From contig NZ_CACXNW010000003.1 of the NCBI RefSeq assembly GCF_902769175.1, positions 62,001 to 126,000 on the forward strand: a stretch of 64,000 nt of DNA. Direction: 5' to 3'. Below, in pieces: positions 17,481-26,774 of the stretch. The stretch comes from an uncultured Methanobrevibacter sp. (GTDB lineage: Archaea > Methanobacteriota > Methanobacteria > Methanobacteriales > Methanobacteriaceae). Position numbers and translations under genes: made by a program. The notes beneath the pieces were generated by a model that was given only the letters and a program-made list of their open reading frames with translations, was not told where the DNA came from and searched no databases. Position 1 is the first letter of the stretch, and each line of letters starts with the position of its first letter.

Positions 17481-20010
17481 TTAACTTGAATCATTCCCTA
17501 AATCAATAAATTGGCAATCATCATCACAAGAAGATTCAAACATGCCCTTAACCTTTGATTTAAAATTACAAAAAAAGGTACAGTTGCGTGCATTAGATTG
17601 ATACATTGCATCACCCCAAATTGCAGTATTGTTGATGAAAGTACAATTGCATGCATTACTACAACTGATTCCTCCACCATAACTACAATAAACGGATGTG
17701 TTGTTGATGAAAGTACAATTGCATGCAGTACCACCATTCATTCCACCACCATTATTCTGAGCCCTGTTGCCTATGAAAGTACAATTCCATGCAGTACCAC
17801 CATTCATTGCTCCAGCATCGTATCCTTCATTGTTTTTGAAAGTGCAATTGTAAGCATCACCATGAGTCATTGCTCCACCCCAAACATATCCAGAGTTGCT
17901 GATGAAAGTACAATTGTATGCATTGCCACCATCGATTCCTCCACCAAACTGTGCGGAGTTTCTGATGAAAGTACAGTTGAATGCATTACCCTTATGAATA
18001 GCTCCACCATCAGTGCATCCTCGATTAGCATTGAAAGTACAGTTGAATGCATTACCTTTATCAATAGCTCCACCGTCCCGATGGGCTATGTTGTTCTTGA
18101 AAGTACAGTTGTATGCATCACCACCAAAAATAGCTCCACCATTACCGCCAATCCTACCATCATAAAAATTGGTTATATTGCTGTCGAAAGTAGAGTTGTA
18201 TGCAGCGCCACCATACATAGCGCCACCATCCAAATAGGCGGAGTTGTTCTTGAAAGTACAGTTGTATACACTACCATCATACATTGCTCCTCCATAATTA
18301 GCACGGTTGTAGAGGAATGTAGAGTTGTATATGCATAAATCTCCATTGGAATAAACTGCACCACCCTGCTTTTCTGCAAAGCATTTTTCAAAGGTACAGT
18401 TGATTATGTTACATTTTTTTTAAGCTTTTAAAGAAGATTGCTCCTCCTTTATCATCATCCTTGTTGAATCCATTGATGAATCTGATGTTTTTAAAAGTAA
18501 CTGATCCGTCAGTGACTTTAAAATAATGATCATGCTTGCTATCTCCAGCTAAATCAATTGTATGACCATGGCCGTCTATGACTATAGATTTATTAATTAT
18601 AATTATTAGCTTATCCTTGATAGTTGCATAATTAGAATTTAGGTTTAAAGTTGAGCCTTCCTTGGCACTGTCAATTAAAAGTTGAAGGCAATAAAGGTTA
18701 CCTGGAAGGCTGGAATCAATTATCTTCACCTTGCCTTTGCCTACAATTGGCTTATCGTCTTTGATAATATTTGGATAAACAGTGAAATTAATTAAACTCA
18801 AATCTTTTCCAGCATAAATTGTTCCAGCAGAATCATCTGCAACATTCCCCATAAAAGAGGAACTATTAACAATTAGATTACCATTGGCCCATATTGCTCC
18901 ACCATCATCATTTGCAGAATTGTTGAAGAAAGCACAAGGGTATATTTCAGCAGTTGAACCTTCAACATCAACAGCCCCCCTACAGTCCTCTGCAACATTG
19001 CCCATAAAATAGGAATTATTAAGAATTAAATTGCCTTTAATCCATATTGCTCCACCATCATCTTTTGCATGATTCCTTATAAAATGACATTTGCATATTT
19101 CAGCAGTTGAACCTTCAACATCAACAGCCCCACTGCAATCACTAGCATTGTTGTTTTCAAATGTACAACCATCTAAATACAAAGAGCCTTTAGAATGGAT
19201 TGCACCTCCATCGTCACCAGCAAAATTACCAATGAAAGAAGAATTGATTACAGTCAATTTGTTTCCAGTCCTATCGGCTATAGCTCCACCATGTTCTTCA
19301 GCCCAACAATTCTCGAAAGTACAGTTGACAATTCTACCTTTGGCATTGCCTTCAAAGGATATTGCACCTCCATTGTCACCATCCTTATTGTAACCGTTGA
19401 TGAAGTTAATATTTTTAAAAATAATATTACCTGATTTCACTACAAAGTAATGGTCATGTTTGCTGCTTCCCTTCAAATCAATAGTATTGCCTTGACCATC
19501 AATAGTGATATCCTTACCACTAGTGATTTTGATTATAAGCTTTTTATCAATTGTTTCAATGTTATTCTTTAAAACAAGAGTGTTGGAATGAACCTTAGGT
19601 ATGTCTGTCTGATACATAACCGCTACCCTTTCACGTAAAGCCTCTCCTGAATCTGTACCGCTGTTATCCATAACTGACACATATAAATTAAGACCATCCA
19701 AATTACTAGCTTCACAGATTACATCAGGAACAGTATCCTTATTTTCCTGTCGATCAGAGCCGTTATCAGAAGAATTATCATCTGATTTTTTATCATAATC
19801 CCTAGGAAGTTCCATTTTTGGCATTTCACCATCATCATTTTCAGAACCAGAACCACTTAAATCAGAACCGGAATCATCCACATCTAAAGATTCATCTTCA
19901 AATTCCGATGAATCCACTACATCAATTTGATTCACATCAGCAGATGAAACAGCACCTGCTGATAAAATAAGCATAATTATAGAAAAAAACAAAATTAGTT
20001 TAAAATTCAT
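17481..20010 (-). pseudogene. Adhesin 2: beta-helix surface protein interrupted at an A8 tract
   Basis: The start is ATG 20010 (after GGAAGGATAT), giving 'MNFKLILFFSIIMLILSAGAVSSAD', a signal peptide; an in-frame ATG at 20028 lacks this site. An acidic, disordered stretch follows, then beta-helix repeats ('NCTFENCWAEEHGGAI' type). At 18414-18421 a run of eight A on the coding strand puts the frame into 'SLKKM' and a stop; with seven A it would read 'SLKKCNIINCTFEKC' and continue to 17481. The second part has about a dozen short repeats 'NCTF-x5-GGAM'. Joined length is about 842 residues. There is no C-terminal membrane anchor. Its N-terminus is nearly the same as adhesin 3, a tandem duplicate. 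Confidence 0.88.
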
Positions 20011-20054
20011 TATATCCTTCCAAAACATAGTCCAATAATACTATTCTAAAAACC

Positions 20055-20152
20055 CCATAAATAAAGTCTTGCAAATGCAAGCATTGTTAACATACTTAAA
20101 TCATAAATAAACTACATAAGAGAGCATTATAAATGCAAACACAATCCAACAT
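20055..20152 (-). promoter_or_regulatory. Adhesin 2 promoter with duplicated upstream element
   Basis: On the minus strand TTGCATTTGCAAGAC runs directly into TTTATTTATGG (block 20080-20055), aligning with the promoters of adhesins 1 and 3. Upstream, ATGTTAACAATGC-TTGCATT (20093 down) is the proximal copy of an element repeated about 60 bases away as ATGTTGGATTG-TGTTTGCATT (20152-20124). Both copies have a TTTAAATCATAAA-like sequence just upstream. The interval up to adhesin 3 has no gene. Confidence 0.65.
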
Positions 20153-20662
20153 TCTTTAAATCATAAAGAAACTGCAGAAAACTTTTTTTATTTTCAAGAA
20201 AAGATGATTTTAGAAAAATATCAGATTAAAAAGGGCCAGGGGATGTATAGCCCTTTTCTTTATAGATATTCTTCTTTGTATAAATTGCATCACCTAGCCA
20301 TTTAATCGGCCTTAACCTGCAAATCAGTGATGAATGTACAATTAATTGTAATAACATAATCATCTACATTGTCACCTTTTTTTGCAATGTTTTTATTAAA
20401 AATACAGTCAGTTGCAGTTCCCATGAACATTGCTCCACCAACATCGGCAGTATTGTTGTTGAATGAACAGTTGTTTGCATAACCTTCACTTAATGCTCCA
20501 CCATACCTTTCTGCAATGTTGCCAGTGAAAACACTATTATTTGCAATGGCTCCATACATAGCACCACCATATAATGCACTGTTGGAATTAAATGTAGAAT
20601 TTTCCACAAAACAACCTTCCATATAAAGCATGAATACAGCTCCTCCATTTGTTCTTGCAATG

Positions 20663-20950
20663 TTGCCAGTGAAATTACAACCTATTACAGATCCTCCATA
20701 GACTGCTCCACCATAATTTGCTGTGTTGGCAAAAAATGAACAATTTTCCACAACACAAGCATATCCATTAGGGGCATATATAGCTCCCCCATCCGCATTT
20801 GCAATGTTGCCAGTGAAAATGCAACCTATTACATATCCTCCATAGACTGCTCCACCATAATTTGCTGTGTTGGCAAAAAATGAACAATTTTCCACAACAC
20901 AAGTATTTTCATAAGGCGCATATATAGCTCCACCTTTATTTCCAACTTCA
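20663..20950 (-). repeat. Two near-identical 144-bp coding repeats in adhesin 3
   Basis: Segments beginning at 20663 and 20807 are almost the same over most of 144 bp and encode 48-residue units containing 'CVVENCSFFANTANYGG'. The period is a multiple of three, so unequal exchange would add or remove a beta-helix rung set without breaking the frame. Confidence 0.8.
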
Positions 20951-21670
20951 TTATACCCATTTCCGTTTAGGAATCTTATGTTCAAGAATTTCACTTGAGC
21001 ACCTTGGCCTATGTTGAATAGGTGTGCCTTATGTAAACAATCTATGCTAAATCCATTACCATTTATAGTCACGGAACGATTAATAGTGATTCCATTAATA
21101 TAACGTGAATCATCAAGATAAGTACTATTAAAAACATAATTGCCTGATAAGGTAACTTCACTGTTTTCATTGCCATTAATCACATCATCTAATGCATAAA
21201 ATGAACCTTTTGATTGGTTTCTGTAAATTTTATCCGCTTTGACAGAATTACCGTCAACAAACACAACATTGCCGTCCAGATAGACATCTTTATATGACCA
21301 ATCACCTTTTGAGAAAATTGCATCACCATCATCATCTGCCTTGTTTCCTGAAAACAATGCATTTTTTACATAGATATCATTCGTACAATAAATAGCCCCA
21401 CCATCATTGTCTCCAGCCTTGTTACCAATGAAAAATGTATTAATTGGTTGATAGTGAGTTTGATTGAAATTTATATAAACCTTAGAAGCATCAACTGCTC
21501 CACCATAATCTGCTGCATAATTATTTTTAAAGGTACAATTATCAATGCATACAATCCTAGCAAAAATTGCTCCACCAGAATTTTGAGACACTAGTTGTCC
21601 AGATGCCCTATTGGAATCAAACAAACAAGTAGTAGCAGACAAATTGCCATTCATAGTAAAAACTGCACCA

Positions 21671-21765
21671 CCTTGCCATTCTGCATTATTTCCCCTAAAT
21701 CATTATGTGTTTGTTGTTGGTGATATTGATGTTGCCCTTGCCATTCTGCATTATTTCCCCTAAAT
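21671..21765 (-). repeat. 30-bp direct repeats flanking the frame-breaking insert of adhesin 3
   Basis: 21671-21700 and 21736-21765 are identical 30-mers. The 35 bases between them (21701-21735) are low-complexity and encode 'HQYHQQQTHN' in the adhesin frame. Recombination or slippage between the repeats would delete exactly 65 bp and restore the reading frame. Confidence 0.85.
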
Positions 21766-23267
21766 ACTGTATTTTTAATACAGGCTTCATAAAGATAATG
21801 AAGTGCACCACCCTCATTGTCTTCAGACTTACTATTAATGAAGAAAGTGTTAAAGGATTGTTTATCTTGATTTTTATTTATATAAATGTAATCGGCATAG
21901 ACTGATCCACCATAATCATCTGAGGTATTGTTTTCAAAGGTACAATTGTCAATATATACAGTTTCTTCAGAAAGTATAGCACCACCTTGACACTGCTGCG
22001 CTAGTGCTCCAGATGCCTTATTGGAATTGAATATTGATCTTATTACATTGACATCTTTTTTACAGAATATTGCTCCACCATCACATTTAGCCTTATTGGA
22101 GTTAAAGAGACAATCTTCAATATTCAAAAGGCCTTTTGAAAAGATTGCTCCTCCATTGTCATCACCTGCACAATTGGATTTGAATATACACTTTTTGAAT
22201 GTTGATGGCTTGTCTGATTCTATATCGATTGCGCCACCATAATCATCTGCATGGTTGTTTTCGAATATGCATCCTTCCGCATACATAGGACCTTTACAAA
22301 AGATAGCACCACCATCGTCATCACTTGCCTTATTTCCTATGAAAGTGGAGTTTATCACTGTTAATTTGTTTCCGGTTCTGTCTGCTATAGCTCCACCGTA
22401 GTCTTCAGCCCAACAGTTCTTGAATGTACAGTTGATTATTGTACCTATAGCTTTATCTTCAAAGGAGATTGCTCCTCCCTTATCACCATCCTTATTGTAA
22501 CCGTTGATAAAGTTTATGTTTTTAAAAATCACATTGCCTGATTTGACTACAAAGTAATGGTCATGCTTGCTGCTTCCCTTCAAATCAATTGTATGACCTT
22601 GCCCATCAATGGTGATGTCCTTACCATTAGTGATTTTGATTATAAGCTTTTTATCTATTGAACGAATGTCCTGCTTTAAAACAAGAGTGTTAGAATGCTC
22701 CTTAGGTATGACTACCTGATACATTCCACTTAATTTTTCACGTATGCTCTCACCTGAAGCGGTACCGCTATTGTCCATAAATGACACATATAAGTTAAAA
22801 TCTTCAAGTTCATAAGCTTCACAGGCCACATCAGGAAGTGACTCCTTAACATTTAACTTTTCCTTAAGCGCATCAATGCTCTGCCTTAAATCAATTGGAA
22901 TAGTGCGTTCCCTTATTATTTTTCCAGAATACTCAGAATCCGCTTTCCAAGATTCTTCATCATCTAAAGAATCGCCATTAGTTTCCATAGCATCCAATAA
23001 ACGTCCTTTGTCACTGTCAACAGAATTGGCAGATTCCTGTAAAATAAGATTATCTTCAACAGCTAAATCTGTGCTTTCAGAAAAATCTCCAACATCTAAA
23101 GATTCATCTCCAAATCCCGACGAATCCACTACATCAATTTGATTCACATCAGCAGATGAAACAGCACCTACTGAAAAAATAAGCAAAATTATAGAAAAAA
23201 ACAAAATTAATTTCAAGTTCATAATATCATCCTAAAGTATAGTATGCTGATATTATTCTAAAAAAAT

Positions 23268-23368
23268 GAATATATAAAGTTTTCCGAATGCAATCGCTTG
23301 ATAACATGCTTTAAAACTTAAATAAACAACATAGAGAAAGAATTATGAATACAAGCACTTGCTAACAT
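23268..23368 (-). promoter_or_regulatory. Adhesin 3 promoter with duplicated upstream element
   Basis: On the minus strand TTGCATTCGGAAAAC joins TTTATATATTC (block 23293-23268), a TATA box about 46 bases before the ATG. The upstream element ATGTTATCAAGCGA-TTGCATTC (23307 down) is repeated 61 bases away as ATGTTAGCAAGTGC-TTGTATTC (23368 down). The arrangement matches the adhesin 2 promoter, so promoter and gene were duplicated together. The rest of 23369-23592 is AT-rich with no gene seen. Confidence 0.68.
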
Positions 23369-23592
23369 TATTAAAACTATAAATAAACTATAAAAAAGCT
23401 TTTTCTATTTTCAACAAAAAAGAATTTAAAAAAATATAAATTTAGAAAAAATATCCAATAAATAAAGGGTTTAAAGAAAAAATAAAGATATTTTAAAAAA
23501 AAGCCATATCCAATAAACAAAGAGTTTAAAAAAAAAGATATAATTTAATAAAAAATAGAATGAGAAACATTATCCAAATCACAAAAAGAAAA

Positions 23593-25221
23593 TTAACATC
23601 TTAGCAAAGTAGCTTTATTGTTATTGATAAGGATTTGAGCATTGATATTCGGAACGATAACAACATCATTTTCTAAAAAAGGACCATAAATCTTTCCATC
23701 TATACCAACCATTTCATCAATGTTTTCACTGATGACAACTGCAGTATTTTTTATTTCATCTTGAGTGAATAATCCTCCTCTTGTTTTGTCAATTGGCTTT
23801 TTAGGAGCATTATCCTTTGGTTTTTCAATAGCTTTACTACTTGTATCAAGATTAGAGACTTTGCCTTCTTTTACATCAATGCCAGATGAAAATCCTAAAT
23901 CAGATTGTGCTGGTGCAGCCTTTTTCAAAGAACCGGAATCACTGTTGAAAGAATCAGACTGTATGGATTCAGCCTTATTTACAGGAGCAGAACCACTATC
24001 ACTTACAGGTTTATTAAATTCATCAGATCCGACTTGATTAAATTGATTACCTTCAGATTTAACTTGATTAAATTGATTATCTCCAGATTTAACTTGAGAA
24101 TCATCAGCTTTAGGCTTTTTAGGTTTTGCAAAAATCATATCAAAGTCATCATCACTTGGAGCAGCATAATTGGATCCTGCAGCGATTGAATCATAGAAAT
24201 TGTCATTATAATCAGGTTCAATATTATCCAAATCGACAAATTGTCTATCAGGGTCTTTAAGAATATCATTTATATCCCCTGATGAGGAACCTTTACTTTT
24301 TGTTTGTTTTTTTTGCTCTACTTGAACTTCTTCCTTAGGTCTTTGAACAGTAGATTGAACTTCCACTTGAGGCTTTTGAACAGAAGATTGAACTCCTATC
24401 TTTGGCTCTTCAACATTAGATTGAACTTGAGGCTGATTAGTGGATTGGACTTCTGCCTTTGGCTCTTCAACAGATGATTGAACTTCAAATTGACTGTCGT
24501 CCTCAACATAAACATCTTCTTGAGATTGAACTTCAGCAGTTTGACCAGGATACATCTGATTAGCTACCTGCTTGTCAATATGTTCACGCTTTTCATCTGT
24601 AACCACTGTAGCATTTTTGATTTCATTAAGCCTATTCAAAACTTCGTCAGACTCTCCAAGAGCATCAGAAATCTCATCTTCCAAGTCTTCGCTAATGCTA
24701 TCAGCATCAGCTTCATTGGATTGGCTTGATTGGTCAAAAGAATCCTCTACAAAAACAGCTTCATCCTCATCCTCATCTAAATCATCATACTCTTCTTCAG
24801 AATCCCTAGTGCTGTCTTCAGCATATTCATCTAAAGCAATTCTATATCTATGATTTTTAAGAACATCCATCAAAGAGAAATATAATGTTTCCTCTTCTTC
24901 TGTAAGGTTTAATGGAGTTGTATCCAATAAATCAAATTGAGGATTGTCCCTTTTAAATAAAAGAAAAGATCTGTAAATATTATTATTGGCCGCTTTAGTA
25001 ATCTTAGATTCTCTTTGTTCGCAGATTTCAGTGGCGATTCTTTGAGCATTGTTCAAAAGCAATTGCTCATTTCCAAAAGGATCACTAGCTACAGACTGCT
25101 CTAGGTCTTTAATGTACTCACGTAATTGCTTATAAAAATCATTATCCACTTTGGATAGTGAAGATTTATTACGTTCCTCCTTTTGAACTCTGCGTAATAC
25201 TTGAAAAAAGTCGCCTTGCAT
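23593..25221 (-). CDS. gins51: GINS complex subunit Gins51 with a very long disordered linker
   Basis: The N-terminal 125 residues ('QGDFFQVLRRVQKEERNKSSL' onward, helical, with 'LPLNLTEEE'-like 'TTPLNLTEEEETLY') match the A domain of archaeal Gins51. The last 50 residues ('VISENIDEMVGIDGKIYGPF', 'ENDVVIVPNINAQILI') match its small beta B domain. GINS joins MCM and a GAN/RecJ-like protein in the archaeal replicative helicase. Between the domains lie about 350 acidic, Ser/Gln-rich residues including repeats of 'VEEPK-VQSS-Q' type, making 542 residues against roughly 150-250 usual. The ATG at 25221 (after AGATGAT) is preferred to 25230. It follows PCNA on the same strand. Confidence 0.82.
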   Translation of the reverse strand: MQGDFFQVLRRVQKEERNKSSLSKVDNDFYKQLREYIKDLEQSVASDPFGNEQLLLNNAQRIATEICEQRESKITKAANNNIYRSFLLFKRDNPQFDLLDTTPLNLTEEEETLYFSLMDVLKNHRYRIALDEYAEDSTRDSEEEYDDLDEDEDEAVFVEDSFDQSSQSNEADADSISEDLEDEISDALGESDEVLNRLNEIKNATVVTDEKREHIDKQVANQMYPGQTAEVQSQEDVYVEDDSQFEVQSSVEEPKAEVQSTNQPQVQSNVEEPKIGVQSSVQKPQVEVQSTVQRPKEEVQVEQKKQTKSKGSSSGDINDILKDPDRQFVDLDNIEPDYNDNFYDSIAAGSNYAAPSDDDFDMIFAKPKKPKADDSQVKSGDNQFNQVKSEGNQFNQVGSDEFNKPVSDSGSAPVNKAESIQSDSFNSDSGSLKKAAPAQSDLGFSSGIDVKEGKVSNLDTSSKAIEKPKDNAPKKPIDKTRGGLFTQDEIKNTAVVISENIDEMVGIDGKIYGPFLENDVVIVPNINAQILINNNKATLLRC

Positions 25222-25537
25222 AAGAATCATCTAAATAAAGTTAAAGTCAGTTATCCTAATTAATTTAATATAATATTAAAATGCTAAATAATATTCATAA
25301 ATAATAATCTAAATTATACTCGCAAATAATATTTATATTATACCTATAAATAATTATTTAAATTATACTCGTAATTAATAATCATAAATAATTTCTTTTC
25401 AATAAAGTCAATAATGTAAGTCAATGTATAAAAATAATAAGATGGTGTAAAACGTGTTGATTGCTAATAAAAAATAATAAAATAAATTAATTTAAAGATA
25501 AATTAATTTATTGAATTTTAGCATTGCTATTGTCTAT
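25222..25537. other. AT-rich interval between PCNA and GINS51
   Basis: About 315 bases without a gene. Four AT-rich phrases of the form AATAATAATTTAAATTATAC-like recur between 25290 and 25390, spaced about 40-45 bases. They probably include the gins51 promoter. Nothing else is recognisable. Confidence 0.4.
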
Positions 25538-26272
25538 TTAGTCTTCAGATTCAATTCTTGGAGCGAGTAGGAAACTAAGTTCCCCATCTTCAGCTAACCT
25601 TTTAAGACTAAGGGTTAATGGCATATCGTTTCCAAGACAGATAGTAGCAATATCAGAGAATTTTTCTGCTTTAAGCATTTCTCTAATCTTTTCTAAAGAG
25701 AAAATAGATTTAGCTTTAGTGTCTATTTTTTCACCATGTAAATATTCAATGTTTGCATCTCCAAACTCACCTTCAGCAGATGCATAGAAGTTTTCCTGAT
25801 CTACCATTAAAGTGATTTTGTCAGAGAAGATATCCATATCTTGAATAGAGTCCTTTAAAAGAGAGAAAGGAATCTCAAATTCAGTAGGATAATCTAATGA
25901 AGGAGGTGCTGGGGAATCATATTCGATATCAATCAATCTGATTTTGAAAGTTCTGGTTGCTTCACCAACAAAGGTGAGAATAAGATTTCCCTCATCTAAA
26001 GACATTAAAACACGATCATTAGATTTAGAACGTTTTAATACTTTCATTAATTCATCAGTGTCAATATTGATCTTTTCAGGTTCATCACAAATGAACTCAT
26101 CAAACATGCTGGATTTGAGTTCGAGATGAACAAAAGTAATATGACTACGGTCTAAGGCATCTAAACGAAAACCTTCACTGTCAGTTTGGATTTGTACTTC
26201 ATCAACAATAGATGAAATAGCATCAAAACTGGTTTTTAAAATACTTGAATCACTTAATTCTGCTTTAAACAT
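25538..26272 (-). CDS. pcn: DNA polymerase sliding clamp PCNA
   Basis: A 244-residue sliding clamp, standard length. '[20 protein letters not shown]' and the interdomain region with '[21 protein letters not shown]' are typical, and the C-terminus '[12 protein letters not shown]' holds the PIP-box docking tail. The homotrimeric ring tethers DNA polymerases, FEN1 and ligase. It is upstream of gins51, part of the archaeal replication/translation gene neighbourhood. Confidence 0.96.
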   Translation of the reverse strand: MFKAELSDSSILKTSFDAISSIVDEVQIQTDSEGFRLDALDRSHITFVHLELKSSMFDEFICDEPEKINIDTDELMKVLKRSKSNDRVLMSLDEGNLILTFVGEATRTFKIRLIDIEYDSPAPPSLDYPTEFEIPFSLLKDSIQDMDIFSDKITLMVDQENFYASAEGEFGDANIEYLHGEKIDTKAKSIFSLEKIREMLKAEKFSDIATICLGNDMPLTLSLKRLAEDGELSFLLAPRIESED

Positions 26273-26774
26273 TAAAAATCAACTCTTGATTTAATTTTAA
26301 GCATTGATTATTTATTTTATAAATTAAAATAAGCACATATAGCAATATTTCAATTATAAAAAATTATAAAAATAATGCGTTATAAATTTTTCAATTTGTA
26401 TAAAAATTTATATTTTATTATAATTATAATTTAGTACTTAATCATTTATAAATCTAATTAAATGAAAGAAATTTTTATAAAATTTTAGTGAAAAATAGAA
26501 TAATTTTTGAAAATAGATAATGAAAATTAATAAAAATAGAAAAAGATTAACATACGACCAAATAAATAAAAATAAATATCAAAAAACAGCACAATTACTA
26601 AATAAATACAATTAAAGGTACAACATACAGACTAAGCAAACAAAAAAAATACCAAATAAACAACATACAGACTAAGCAAACAAAAATAAATATCAAATAA
26701 AACGGCATACAGACTAAGCAAATAAAAAAACGAGGATTTCCAATACAAAAAAGAAAAAAATAGAATAAGAAAAA
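26273..26774. repeat. AT-rich interval with three spaced 17-18-bp repeats
   Basis: CATACAGACTAAGCAAA occurs at 26624, 26664 and 26706, i.e. 40 and 42 bases apart, with AT-rich unequal spacers; a degenerate relative CATACGACCAAATAAA is at 26551. The interval lies between the 3' end of the acidic membrane protein gene and the start of pcn, so it may hold a pcn regulatory region. It is not a CRISPR array: only three repeats, short and in low-complexity spacers. Confidence 0.65.

Larger units (their letters stand above)
20302..23222 (-). pseudogene. Adhesin 3: beta-helix surface protein interrupted by a 65-bp duplication/insertion
   Basis: It starts at ATG 23222 (after GGATGAT) with a signal peptide 'MNLKLILFFSIILLIFSVGAV', then an acidic stretch and beta-helix repeats. 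At 21671-21765 a 30-bp sequence is present twice, 65 bp apart, with 35 unrelated bases between. The 65-bp gain shifts the frame and ends it at 21651, whereas its removal joins 'GNNAEWQGGAVFTMNG' and gives one uninterrupted protein of 951 residues ending at 20302. A 48-codon repeat is duplicated almost exactly around 20663-20950. No membrane anchor is seen at the C-terminus. Confidence 0.88.

Noticed and set aside
17598-18338. A 246-codon open frame on the plus strand opposite adhesin 2
   Set aside because: It is a Ser/Thr/Ile-rich shadow of the repeated adhesin codons, has no ribosome binding site and no recognisable domain.
18412-18430. Programmed ribosomal frameshifting at the adhesin 2 A8 tract
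   Set aside because: Slippery poly-A could allow it, but there is no sign of a stimulatory structure and the other adhesin lesions are of different kinds; mutation or phase variation explains the set better.
26551-26722. Possible CRISPR array
   Set aside because: Only three short repeats with AT-rich, unequal, low-complexity spacers; no cas genes and no leader.
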